Source: Verrucomicrobium sp. BvORR106 (GTDB lineage: Bacteria; Verrucomicrobiota; Verrucomicrobiia; Verrucomicrobiales; Verrucomicrobiaceae). From it: 64,000 nucleotides of DNA. The notes under the pieces were generated by a model that searched no databases, was not told the origin of the DNA, and saw only the letters and a program-made list of their open reading frames with translations. The stretch spans positions 1-64,000 of the forward strand of contig NZ_BATR01000081.1 in NCBI RefSeq assembly GCF_000739655.1, given 5' to 3'. The translations under genes and the position numbers were made by a program. Positions 35,009 to 43,261 of the stretch are shown here, piece by piece (position 1 is the stretch's first letter; every line of letters starts with the position of its first letter).

Positions 35009-35275
35009 TCATGTCGCTTCGACGTCGAGGATGTCAGTCTCGATAGCGCGGAAGGTGTCAAGCAGGTCAGGATGCGTGTTCGCAGATGACTCTGCCCCCG
35101 TGCGGGCTCGCTGAAGGGCCGCTCGAAGCGCGTCTCGCTCGGCTGCGGAACAATGATGCAGCGTGGCTGTAAGCGACTCCAACGCTTGAACGTCGTCGTC
35201 CAGGCGATCATCGTGAGCCTGCGCGGTGCTGATGTAGGCGAGCGCAGCTATGACTGCATCGGCGAGAGTGTTCAT
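35009..35275 (-). CDS. Small helical hypothetical protein
   Basis: 88 residues from ATG 35275 (MNTLADAVIAALAYISTAQA). Acidic and almost all helical, with heptad-like leucines (LDDDVQALESLTATLHHCSA). No domain is recognised. A copy of the GTGACAGAAAGTTTG-type repeat lies about 75 bases upstream, as also happens before two other genes in this run. The frame to 35404 runs into that repeat and is not preferred. Confidence 0.5.
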   Translation of the reverse strand: MNTLADAVIAALAYISTAQAHDDRLDDDVQALESLTATLHHCSAAERDALRAALQRARTGAESSANTHPDLLDTFRAIETDILDVEAT

Positions 35276-35349
35276 GGCGGGGGTAGTGCTTGAGAATCCA
35301 ACAAGAAGTGATTGTGCCGACAAACTCGCTTCCATCCTGGAAGCCAGGC

Positions 35350-35438
35350 GCAGCGGCGGCCTTGGTGTCGGCAGCATTGCCACATCGAGTTGGCTTTCTC
35401 CCACACGGCACCCGCGTTGTCACGTTTTTTCCGAATGT
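35350..35438 (-). repeat. ~90-bp gene-upstream repeat, divergent copy
   Basis: Shares block order with the copies at 38351 and 40037 (GCAGCGGCGG, TGTCGGCAGCATTG, CCACACGGCA, GTTGTCACGTTTTTTCC on the plus strand), at lower identity. Confidence 0.55.
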
Positions 35439-35661
35439 GATCAAAGTCATAGTTCGCATGGCGGCACTTCTTCTGACGCCAAGGGCGTCACACAAAATAG
35501 CCCAGGGTCAGGCGAGGTACGAGCCGCCACCCTGGGTACAAAGACAAGGGCACAAGAACTCCGAAGCGAGTTCTACAGACCGTGGCCGTACCCCTGACGT
35601 GTCTCCCGGATGTTGCGCCTCATTTCCTCGACTCCAGGTGACGCATGCTTCTTTGTGCTAT

Positions 35662-36771
35662 TCAGAACTGCCGCAGTGCATCGTCACTGCCGGGCTTGAA
35701 TCCCAGTTTCGTCAACTCATCTGCGATAGATTTGATCTCCGTCAATGCTGCGTTGGTATCGATCGGGCGACCCGCTTCATCGGTGAAGGTGCCGCCGAGA
35801 CGCTTCTGGGCATACTCCACGGCCTTCACCATCCGGCCATAGACCGTCACCGGATCCGCACTCCGCGGAATGGAGAATCCGAAAATGAGGTCTTCTGCTT
35901 GCACCCGATTGGCGGCAACCGCTTCGGGAAGAAAGTACCCGGGCGAGGTCGATGTCCAGACGCTGAAGAAGAAATCATCGCCGTAGCCAGACGGATTCTG
36001 CCAATGGAAGCAGTCCATATCTCCCCACCGGAGTCCGAGGCAGAGCATCACATCCCATAGCTCCCTTCCGGAGAAGCGCTTGCCCGCAGGCGCTGCGAGC
36101 CGGATTGCCACGTTGCGATCGAACCGCTCAGTTAGGCTGCTCAGATGCTGGGCCTTCTTGACGGCCTCGTCCGGCCCGACCTCCGCTTTTACACTCGTAG
36201 GGGTGAAGTCACTCAGGCTGCGCTGCACAGCCTCCAATCGAGAGCGATACGCCTCGGGTGAGGCCACCTCCGGTTCTGCGGACGACGAATCATAGTACGG
36301 CCAGGCGAACTGCAGACCGCTGACGCGTTCGGGTCCGTCTGCGGATTCAAGAAATGTCCAATGCCCCGTGGCGGTTTCCAAGCCGTAAATGTTCAGCCCG
36401 CCATGCTTTTGCCGCCAATCTTTGCCAAAGCGTGAAGCGACTTCCTTTGCAACGAGCGAGTTTTCAAACGTGGCCTGCACCACCCACTCACTGGCAGGGC
36501 TTGGAAGATAGTCCGTCGCCTCTGTGCTCTGCCTGTGCGGTAGAGGGATCTCGCCGAGCAGTGACGAAACGTCTTCGCTTGGAACCGTAGGCAACTGCTT
36601 CGCCCTTACCTCGCTCTGTGCCGCCGTCGAGATCTGGAGACCCTCGATCCCGGAGGGAACGGATCCGGGATCCGGCGTGGTCGAGCGTCGATCTTGATTG
36701 TCACATGCAGATAGGGCCACCATCGCCAATACAGGGGCGAAGCGGGTGATGCGTTGATTCATAAACTTCAT
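35662..36771 (-). CDS. Lipoprotein with a ZipA C-terminal-like domain
   Basis: 369 residues from ATG 36771 (GAGG nine bases upstream). A lipoprotein signal (RFAPVLAMVALSAC) places Cys in a good lipobox. After a Ser/Pro linker, residues about 80-330 resemble the FtsZ-binding C-terminal domain of ZipA: the stretch LWDVMLCLGLRWGDMDCFHW, then DDFFFSVWTSTSPGYFLPEA, then DLIFGFSIPRSADPVTVYGR and AVEYAQKRLGGTFTDEAGRP follows the ZipA order G..L...L...GL..GdMdIFH, FS.a....PG.F, lF..lP...dP..., A..La..LGG...De. ZipA is known from Gammaproteobacteria, where it tethers FtsZ. Here the export signal would put the domain outside the cytoplasm, so the partner cannot be FtsZ unless the signal is only an anchor. 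Confidence 0.6.
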   Translation of the reverse strand: MKFMNQRITRFAPVLAMVALSACDNQDRRSTTPDPGSVPSGIEGLQISTAAQSEVRAKQLPTVPSEDVSSLLGEIPLPHRQSTEATDYLPSPASEWVVQATFENSLVAKEVASRFGKDWRQKHGGLNIYGLETATGHWTFLESADGPERVSGLQFAWPYYDSSSAEPEVASPEAYRSRLEAVQRSLSDFTPTSVKAEVGPDEAVKKAQHLSSLTERFDRNVAIRLAAPAGKRFSGRELWDVMLCLGLRWGDMDCFHWQNPSGYGDDFFFSVWTSTSPGYFLPEAVAANRVQAEDLIFGFSIPRSADPVTVYGRMVKAVEYAQKRLGGTFTDEAGRPIDTNAALTEIKSIADELTKLGFKPGSDDALRQF

Positions 36772-36791
36772 GGTATACTGCCTCGGTTGAC

Positions 36792-37685
36792 TCACTGCTG
36801 TTCGTTCCGCGGCTTTTGCCCCGCAGGCAAAGGGTCGTGCGAGGACGTTGAATTCGCTGCCTTGTTCGCATTCGCTTTTTGTTTCGCGATCACAAGAGGA
36901 TTGGGGACCACGAGATGGATTGCGATGTGCCCAAACGCATCACAATCGTGGTTGACGCGCAATTCCACAGTCGGTTGATCCGGAGATGCAGGGTAGAAAA
37001 AGCCGATATTGTGGGCGTTGGGTACGCCTGTCACCATTCCCTCGTTGGGCGGGCGTCTGGATTCGTTCTCGTAGATCGTCTTTGATTTGCCGTTGCGGGG
37101 ATTCACTTCGATCGCGGTGATTTGGTGGGCATCAAGCAAGCTCTGGTCGAGATCCGTCGCATGATGTGCCGCCAGAGCTACGGGATCAGAATGAGGCCTG
37201 ACATACTTTTTCACATAGGCCTCGGTGACCAGCGCTGCCACCTCCTCTTTCATGGTCAATCGCGGAGAGCCGTGGGCCCTGTGGTCCCGGTACCAGTTCT
37301 CCCAAGTTTCGATGTTGTTCTCAAAATATCGCCCCGACGCCTTCCGCAGTGCTTGGAAGCAATGATCTGTCGTGCAGATCATCGTGCCATTGCTGTCCGG
37401 GCTGGGCACTTTGCGCAATGCTCGAATCAGCACGGGCACTGAGCTCTCATCCGCAACGTCACATAGGGCCACCAGGGCATCATGATCCGGAACCCAACGA
37501 ATCGCTTTGTGCGCGGCGTCACGAATCTTGCCGGCATCAATCGGCTCTCCTGATCTGCCCAGTTTACGAAACTCTTTGATGGGGCGATGAACCTGGAAGT
37601 AGTAGAAGCCTCCTCCCAACGCAGGGAGAACGGCCAGGGCGGTGAGGAGTCTGGTGATCCACTTGAGTCGGCGTTTCATTCGCAT
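36792..37685 (-). CDS. Membrane-anchored hypothetical protein with HEAT-like part
   Basis: 297 residues from ATG 37685 (MRMKRRLKWITRLLTALAVL). A single N-terminal membrane helix is followed by a helical segment with HEAT-like character (DHDALVALCDVADESSVPVL, IRALRKV) and a beta-rich C-terminal part (VELRVNHDCDAFGHIAIHLV). The start is uncertain (ATG 37733 is also in frame but overlaps the next gene's end). It ends 20 bases before the ZipA-like lipoprotein gene, same strand, so they may be co-expressed. Confidence 0.55.
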   Translation of the reverse strand: MRMKRRLKWITRLLTALAVLPALGGGFYYFQVHRPIKEFRKLGRSGEPIDAGKIRDAAHKAIRWVPDHDALVALCDVADESSVPVLIRALRKVPSPDSNGTMICTTDHCFQALRKASGRYFENNIETWENWYRDHRAHGSPRLTMKEEVAALVTEAYVKKYVRPHSDPVALAAHHATDLDQSLLDAHQITAIEVNPRNGKSKTIYENESRRPPNEGMVTGVPNAHNIGFFYPASPDQPTVELRVNHDCDAFGHIAIHLVVPNPLVIAKQKANANKAANSTSSHDPLPAGQKPRNEQQ

Positions 37686-37701
37686 TGGGGAGATGCCGGA
37701 T

Positions 37702-38325
37702 TCAGGCGTCTGCGGACCGTCGATTGCCGGCATCTGCTTGTTCCTCCGGGTTTTGTTCGGCATGGTAGAGGCGAGACACGATTTCCTCAATCCGACTCGT
37801 CACCGTGTCCCAAGCTTTCGGTCGGTCACACCACCATGAAAGGTCGAGTGAGAAATAGCCCTGGTCGAACGAGAATCGGTAACCAACCCCATCCAGGCCC
37901 AGCACTGTTTCGGTAGGGCGCAGCGAGGGAAGGGAGATGGCTGACAGATCCTGAATCACTTGCGAGGCGAATACGGTATCAAGCACTTTGTTTGAGTGTT
38001 CGATGGTGGGCTTGAGCTCCTTGGGATGTCTCAACCGTTCTACTGGATCACGAAGTTTTTCCAGATCCTCCGTTCGCTTCCAGGTGGTGACCGAAAAGAA
38101 AGGGAGCTTCCCCGATTCAGGGCGTCTTGGCGTGTAGAGAGTGGTTCGCGATTGATCTCTAAACGCAGGCAGACACCAGAACGAAAAGACATGGAGAAAG
38201 CTGCCGGATTCAGCGACTGAGTTGAGCTCGACCAGAGCCGCTTCGGACAAGCGTAGGTATTCTTCCTGTTGTTCGGTTTCCAAGGCTTCAGAGTATTCGG
38301 TGAAACAAGTGACAGGAATCGCCAA
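37702..38325 (-). CDS. Hypothetical protein, repeat-adjacent start
   Basis: About 207 residues if TTG 38325 is the start (MAIPVTCFTEYSEALETEQQ). The open frame continues to 38457, but that part (GVTESLPCGRKKAERVNSAD) is the translation of the interspersed repeat at 38351-38442 and recurs as junk upstream of the 39520-39984 gene. There is no ATG in the frame at all, which suggests either a TTG start or loss of the original 5' end. The end holds YRFSFDQGYFSLDLSWWCD. No family is recognised; by size and context it may be another immunity-type protein. Confidence 0.5.
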   Translation of the reverse strand: MAIPVTCFTEYSEALETEQQEEYLRLSEAALVELNSVAESGSFLHVFSFWCLPAFRDQSRTTLYTPRRPESGKLPFFSVTTWKRTEDLEKLRDPVERLRHPKELKPTIEHSNKVLDTVFASQVIQDLSAISLPSLRPTETVLGLDGVGYRFSFDQGYFSLDLSWWCDRPKAWDTVTSRIEEIVSRLYHAEQNPEEQADAGNRRSADA

Positions 38326-38350
38326 TCGGCTGCAATCGCGCAACTCCGAC

Positions 38351-38442
38351 GCTGCGGCGGCTTGAGTAGAAGTTGTGTCAGCAGAGTTGACGCGTTCTGC
38401 TTTTTTTCTGCCACACGGCAAACTTTCTGTCACGCCTTTTCC
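38351..38442 (-). repeat. ~90-bp gene-upstream repeat
   Basis: On the plus strand: GCTGCGGCG, AGTTGTGTCAGCAGAGTTGA, TTTCTGCCACACGGCAAAC, TTTCTGTCACGCCTTTTCC. It matches 40037-40129 closely along its whole length. Confidence 0.7.
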
Positions 38443-38852
38443 GGGGCTGCTCCCCAATGCCGCGCATAGTCAGACTCCAACCACCTGCCGGTCTGTAAAT
38501 CATAGCCTTCTCCTTCATCACCGCGAATCACCGCGCTCAAGCGAGTGGCCAACGCAACGGCTGCTTGCCACACCGGGTGCGATGTCTCGGTGGTGGGAAA
38601 CCTCACCGCGAACTCGATCGAATGGCCGTACCAACGAAACACGGAATGCCATCTGCCGGATTCGGGAAAGAAAACCTCCGCGTCTCCCTCGCGGGAATTG
38701 ACGCTGATAACTTCTTTCGTCTCTGGATTGGTGATCGTGTGCGCAGCGGCAGCAAACAATCTTACATCCTGCGTCCCGTCAATGGCGGCTCGCCACTCAC
38801 TCAACGCAACAGGATTCTCTTTTCCCCGCTCAATGTGTAGGTGGTAGGCCAT
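38430..38852 (-). CDS. Hypothetical protein, immunity-type
   Basis: 140 residues from ATG 38852 (MAYHLHIERGKENPVALSEW). The pattern ML.IER......I...EW, then FRWYGHSIEFAVRF, and near the end LSAVIRGDEGEGYDL resembles a widespread family of small soluble proteins often found near polymorphic-toxin immunity genes; I cannot name it. Its last codons overlap the repeat at 38351-38442 (stop at 38430), so the repeat also touches the gene's 3' end. Confidence 0.6.
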   Translation of the reverse strand: MAYHLHIERGKENPVALSEWRAAIDGTQDVRLFAAAAHTITNPETKEVISVNSREGDAEVFFPESGRWHSVFRWYGHSIEFAVRFPTTETSHPVWQAAVALATRLSAVIRGDEGEGYDLQTGRWLESDYARHWGAAPEKA

Positions 38853-38930
38853 GACGCGTGCAATGTTGCTTAACAAGTGATCATGCCAACAAGATTCGCA
38901 GGTGGGAATAAAGTCTACGGAGCCTCAAAA

Positions 38931-39426
38931 CTAGGACTGCTCGTGTTCATAAAAACAGGCGTAGGCCTCAGGGAGCTTCTCCCTAATCCATGCGTGCAAC
39001 TCCGGAGGTGCCGAGATGAAACGATCACCTTCGATTTCAACGCGCTTGCCTGCTCGCAACGGTTTGTCGAGCTCGGCAAGCCAACTCTTGAGATTGCCCA
39101 TGGCTGAGACATTTCCATAGCATTCTGCATCCAAGAAGCGTTGAAATGCCTCCTTGCTGACGTAGCCCGCACGAAGCTGCTCGTTCATTTTGCGTGGCGA
39201 TAGCTCCATATTCACCCAAAGTGATTGCATCAATAGGTTCGCCTTCATCCCAGAGGCCGGGCGCTGCCCAGATGTGGGTGGATACATTGTGGTCCTCGGT
39301 GAGGCGTTCACTGACAATCAGCCATAGGAAGGCCGCTTTGTCACAGGATTCCCCAAACGAGGTGCGGGACAATCTTTGGGATATCACCCGTTCCAGAATG
39401 TGATCGATGCCACCGCATAGATCCAT
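38931..39426 (-). pseudogene. Probable frameshifted gene
   Basis: Two minus-strand frames join up. From 39426 the frame reads MDLCGGIDHILERVISQRLS, then CDKAAFLWLIVSERLTEDHN and WDEGEPIDAITLGEYG, which looks like protein until about 39200. After that the other frame looks like protein (MNEQLRAGYVSKEAFQRFLD, then NLKSWLAELDKPLRAGKRVE) to 38931. One small indel near 39190-39230 would unite them in one protein of about 165 residues. Alternatively there are two overlapping genes, the second starting at ATG 39209 or 39188. No family is recognised. Confidence 0.45.
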
Positions 39427-39519
39427 ACTGAGAGAGTCTTGTGAGATGGTTGACCAACCAAGACTGAACGGACGGACGCCGGTCCATTTGGGCGCTCGCC
39501 GTCTGTCCTTGCGTCACTG

Positions 39520-39984
39520 CTACTCAGTGCCGTTGCCAGGTGCGAGGTGTTCCCACTGGGCGCATAGTTGGCCGGGATCGTCGCCAGGACAGATGACGAG
39601 CGGAGGACATCCCGTATCCGGTATGACGATGGTGGTCCCACAGTACGAGGAAAGTCGAGATAAAATCTCCACGATCAATTCTGGGTGCCCCTTCTCAAAC
39701 CAGATCTCTTGCGCCTCTGCTGGGTCGCCAAGGGTCGTAATGTTCAAAAGGGTCCACGGCCCGGACTCGGGAGTGTCCTTTGAGGTGATCATCGCCTGCC
39801 ACGAGTGCCCGACTCCGTTGTCATTGTACTCCACCGCGTATCCGCCCAACGAATCAAGCACTTCACGGATCTCTGTGAGCAAGGGCCCGCGTGCCGAGGC
39901 ATCTTCAGGCGTGTCTATGCCGGCATCGCTGAGCCAATCTGCAACTTCCTTCGTTGGTGGAGTAACTGAGTACAGGACGCCCAT
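39520..39984 (-). CDS. Hypothetical protein, immunity-type
   Basis: 154 residues. The layout is MGVLYSVTPPTKEVADWLSD, an arginine/leucine helix with EIREVLDSLGGYAVEYND, a beta-rich middle and the segment FEKGHPELIVEILSRLSSYC followed by GTTIVIPDTGCPPLV. This order recurs in a family of small orphan proteins in Verrucomicrobia and others, which I associate with immunity-type loci but cannot name. A clean copy of the 90-bp repeat lies 53 bases upstream. Confidence 0.6.
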   Translation of the reverse strand: MGVLYSVTPPTKEVADWLSDAGIDTPEDASARGPLLTEIREVLDSLGGYAVEYNDNGVGHSWQAMITSKDTPESGPWTLLNITTLGDPAEAQEIWFEKGHPELIVEILSRLSSYCGTTIVIPDTGCPPLVICPGDDPGQLCAQWEHLAPGNGTE

Positions 39985-40036
39985 TTTGTTCTATTTCAAG
40001 TTCAGGCACCGGATAGGGGTGGACAGTTTGACGACG

Positions 40037-40129
40037 CTGCGGCGATTTGGGAACAAGTTGTATCAGCAGGGTTGATGTGTCCTGCTGTATTTCTGCCACA
40101 CGACAAACTTTCTGTCACACCTTTTTCCG
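40037..40129 (-). repeat. ~90-bp gene-upstream repeat
   Basis: Plus-strand blocks GCTGCGGCG, AAGTTGTATCAGCAGGGTTG, TTTCTGCCACACGACAAAC and TTTCTGTCACACCTTTTTCC match the copy at 38351-38442. Confidence 0.7.
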
Positions 40130-40288
40130 CTCGCGCTCCTGGCTGTTCATTGAACTTGTGTGAGAAGCAACCTATCTGATCGATAATCTGACCGCGATTA
40201 GGCATGCCTCGCCGTGTGGAGGCGACCGCGCTCACAGTTTGGACTTGGCCAGCGGGGCTGTTGTGTCAGCTGAAGTTCGTCACCTCAA

Positions 40289-40370
40289 GTCCCGGAGGGA
40301 CATGGGACTGTAGCCGGTGGTGCCAACCACCGGACTTCATGCTCCCAACGTTCTTGCGTCCCGGAGGGAC
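40289..40370 (+). repeat. Pair of GTCCCGGAGGGAC palindromes
   Basis: GTCCCGGAGGGAC occurs at 40289-40301 and 40358-40370, around CCGGTGGTGCCAACCACCGG, itself an inverted repeat. A related piece, TTCCGGAGGGACGCCGGA, is at about 41594-41611. The remaining 40130-40405 holds no gene. Confidence 0.6.
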
Positions 40371-40405
40371 GCCGGAAGGCCTGCGCGAACCGCAGCACCG
40401 CCCTG

Positions 40406-41338
40406 TCATGCTGGCACGGCGTATTCCAAGAGTTGCGTTCCCTCACAGCTGATGAGGATGCGATCTTCCCGAATGGCTTCGATGCGGCACCCCGTCCGCT
40501 GTTCCGTGTCGGTCAACCGATGGATCTTGCACTCACCAGACGACACATCAAGAACTCCCAGATGATAGTTCGCCGGGTTGGGTTTAACGTGCATCGGGTT
40601 GGAGGCCTTGATCGGAACGTAGTTTGGAGCATCGCCGAGGATGATGAAGATGCGACCTCCGTGAAGGCGATAGGAGTAGTAGTTGCCGTCAACATGGAAC
40701 GAACGCTCCCGGGCGGCGAACTGCCAGATGACTCGGCCGTCTTTGTGCCGCCGGAGAATCTCGAACTCCTCCCCAGCACCTTGAACGAGGAGGTCGTCTC
40801 CATCAATCTCAAGGCAACGCTTTTCGTACAGCACCCGCTCAGGAGCCGACCAATGGTCTTCCTCCGGCGCGCAGACGTTGGCGGATGGACAGGGGAGCCC
40901 CGTCCGGATGTCGAGGATCCGGCCAGACCAGGTGATGACGTATTGATCAACTATGCATTTGGGAGTGTCGCGAAACTCATTGGTGAATCCGGGAACGAAG
41001 TCGAGACAGCGGAGCAGCCTGCCCCAGAACCCACGACCGTGGTTGGTCCAGAGCAGTTTGCCTGTTGGTGCATCGATGCCATAGATCCCAAAGTCGGCGG
41101 TCCACGGGCCATCGGATCTCGATTCCGTCGCAATGATGACATCGTGCGCGCAGTCGCAGACGGAGGTTGGCCGGTGAAACTTGTGGGACCAGTGTTCGGT
41201 GCCAGTCTCCGCATCGAGCGCGAACCATTGCCCGATGACGTATGGGCCATAGTAATCGACATGACCGTACCACTGGGTCAGGCCGCGAACATTTGAATAC
41301 GTCCATCGTGGCTTGAGCATCGCCGAATCTGACAGCAT
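40406..41338 (-). CDS. PQQ-type beta-propeller protein, cytoplasmic
   Basis: About 310 residues from ATG 41338 (MLSDSAMLKPRWTYSNVRGL) or ATG 41320. Repeated blade motifs are visible: FALDAETGTEHWSHKF, YGIDAPTGKLLWTNHG, RHKDGRVIWQFAARE, LGVLDVSSGECKIHRL, of the PQQ_2 type (..D..TG...W). No signal peptide is seen, so it is probably not a periplasmic dehydrogenase; cytoplasmic PQQ-like propellers occur among immunity-type loci. The gene closes the run of minus-strand single genes. Confidence 0.6.
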   Translation of the reverse strand: MLSDSAMLKPRWTYSNVRGLTQWYGHVDYYGPYVIGQWFALDAETGTEHWSHKFHRPTSVCDCAHDVIIATESRSDGPWTADFGIYGIDAPTGKLLWTNHGRGFWGRLLRCLDFVPGFTNEFRDTPKCIVDQYVITWSGRILDIRTGLPCPSANVCAPEEDHWSAPERVLYEKRCLEIDGDDLLVQGAGEEFEILRRHKDGRVIWQFAARERSFHVDGNYYSYRLHGGRIFIILGDAPNYVPIKASNPMHVKPNPANYHLGVLDVSSGECKIHRLTDTEQRTGCRIEAIREDRILISCEGTQLLEYAVPA

Positions 41339-41708
41339 AAGGATAAAACTCGGTGACTGCTTTGGGCAAGGCAAGTGTGAATCTGCCGGAAGACGGCTGC
41401 TGGGCAGTTCGGTTCTAGAGAAGCACTCTGCCATCTGTCATTCGCACCGCCGTCATTCGCGTGACCACGACCGTTCGGGCTTTTGTCGGAGCTGCCATTC
41501 GACGTAGTCTTGCGGTGGATCGGCAATGTCGATGGCGTGCTCAGGTGCAAAAGGTATCTCAGCACCGAAGCACAAGTAGGCAGCCACCCCAAGTTCCGGA
41601 GGGACGCCGGATCGGAGGCACGGAGGGGGGCGCAATCACATCGGAGTCTGGCAACCTCAATATGGCACCGCACCGTCCCCTCCGGCGGGTTCCCCTCAAA
41701 AGGGAGCA

Positions 41709-41823
41709 GGGGTTTCCAACCCCGCTCAGTCGCGGGACCCTGAGGTCATCCCGTCTCTCAACGTCCAATCATGGCTCTGCCACCCATTTCCTCCGGCAAC
41801 GTGCCCGCGGGGTTGGAAACCCC
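41709..41823. repeat. 17-bp perfect inverted repeat with 81-bp spacer
   Basis: GGGGTTTCCAACCCCGC at 41709-41725 and its exact reverse complement at 41807-41823. It lies in the 41339-41921 gap, which holds no gene, about 100 bp before the CPBP protease gene. Confidence 0.65.
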
Positions 41824-41921
41824 GCCTCCCTTTAACTGACTCCGCCGCCCGCCCGCCCGCCGCACTGACGCACCGAACCTCGCCCCCTTGCGCCGACCGC
41901 AACTCCGGGCTACCAGCACAG

Positions 41922-42887
41922 ATGCCCTCTTCCTCGAAGCATCGTGACCTTCTCATCATCAGCGGCTTTGTGCTGCTGGTGCTGCTGCTGGGTGCCCTGC
42001 TCACGCCCGCCTTGTTTTTCCCGGCCCAGGCCGTCATTGCAGCCAACCCTCAGGGGTGGGTGGCGCAGTTCTTGGGGGAGAAGGAGTTCCCCAGCTATTT
42101 CAACCGCGCCGCTCTCCTGGCCGCGCTGATTGGTCTGCCCTTCCTGCTCAAGGCGTTGCACATGCCGTTCCGCGAGATCGTGGGGGAGGTGCCCTTCGCC
42201 CGCGGCTTGCGCCAGTTTGGGACCACCTTCCTGGTCGCCCTCCTCTCCGTAGGGGTGCTGGCGTGGGTGTGTCTTACCTTTGGCGTCTCCCGCCTCAAGC
42301 CAGCGCCAGCCTACCTGGATTTTGGCTCCGCGCTCGCCTCGGGATTGACGGTGAGCATTCTGGAGGAATTCCTCTTCCGCGGGGTCATCCTCGTCATCCT
42401 CTGCCGATCCTTGGGGAACCGGTCAGGTCTCTTCTGGACCACCGCCTTCTTCTCCATCCTGCACTTCCTCAAGCCCCCGCTGGACGGCGCGCTGCTCAAT
42501 GATCAGGTCACCTGGTTCAGCGGTTTCTGGGTCATCACCCAGCTCTTTCGCGGATTTGGTCTGTGGCAGAACGTCGTGGGCGAGTTCCTCGTTCTGGCCG
42601 CCGTGGGCTGGGCTCTAGGCAAGGCCCGACTGGGCAGCGGCGGGCTCTGGTACAGCATCGGCCTCCACGCAGGCTGGGTCTTTGGCATGAAGTACTTCAG
42701 CAGCCTGGTCTTCACCACCCGCATCCTGCGCAACGGGGAACTCGACCCCTGGCTGGTGCGCAACACCTGCCGCGCCATTGTCAGCCCTGTAGTCGGCATC
42801 CTGCCGCTCCTCATCATCTTCTCCACCGGCATGGTGGCCGTGTGGATCACTTCACGGAAGAAGACAGAGAAGGTGCTTGGTGCCTAG
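41922..42887 (+). CDS. CPBP intramembrane metalloprotease
   Basis: 321 residues with about eight membrane helices. The CPBP/Abi signature is complete: EEFLFRG near residues 147-153, a histidine in ILHFLKP near 180 and a second in IGLHAGW near 246. Family members (related to the eukaryotic CAAX protease Rce1) cleave within the membrane; bacterial ones act in bacteriocin self-immunity, toxin maturation or unknown roles. Start MPSSSKHRDLLIISGFVLLV. It is a single host gene just left of the tRNA-Leu. Confidence 0.85.
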   Translation: MPSSSKHRDLLIISGFVLLVLLLGALLTPALFFPAQAVIAANPQGWVAQFLGEKEFPSYFNRAALLAALIGLPFLLKALHMPFREIVGEVPFARGLRQFGTTFLVALLSVGVLAWVCLTFGVSRLKPAPAYLDFGSALASGLTVSILEEFLFRGVILVILCRSLGNRSGLFWTTAFFSILHFLKPPLDGALLNDQVTWFSGFWVITQLFRGFGLWQNVVGEFLVLAAVGWALGKARLGSGGLWYSIGLHAGWVFGMKYFSSLVFTTRILRNGELDPWLVRNTCRAIVSPVVGILPLLIIFSTGMVAVWITSRKKTEKVLGA

Positions 42888-43078
42888 TTCTTGGCAGGGC
42901 CGTGGCAGCCACGGGAGACTCAAGTCTGAGGGCTGGCGTCTGGCCGTCTCGAGCCTTCCCTCGTGTCTCCGGCGCAGGCGGTAAAAGTTCTGCGAAAAAC
43001 CCGTTGCCACGCCCGCAGGTAGCCCCTTAAATCGCCGCTCCTTTCTCTTCGGAGAATCGAATTCAACATTTCCCGTAC

Positions 43079-43160
43079 GCCAGAGTGGCGGAATTGGTAG
43101 ACGCGCCAGACTTAGGATCTGGTTTGGAAACAAGTGCAGGTTCGAGTCCTGTCTCTGGTA
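43079..43160 (+). tRNA. tRNA-Leu (anticodon UAG)
   Basis: Acceptor GCCAGAG (43079-43085) pairs with CTCTGGT (43153-43159, one G-U); discriminator A at 43160; CCA is not encoded. The anticodon stem CCAGA/TCTGG encloses CTTAGGA (anticodon TAG). A long variable arm and T-loop TTCGAGT are present, as in class II tRNA. An integrase gene follows directly, so its 3' end is the likely attachment core. Confidence 0.95.
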
Positions 43161-43261
43161 CGGAATAGGGCGATGATGCTGGAAAGCCCATAAAATAAGG
43201 GCTACAGCTCCGGTGAGTGCTCGGAATATTGACGGAATGCAGCGGTGTGATATCGGTTGGA

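Noticed and set aside
31204-41338. Integron cassette array with attC sites
   Set aside because: Genes are single and repeats lie between them, but no repeat has the attC ends (RYYYAAC/GTTRRRY) and no integron integrase is present.
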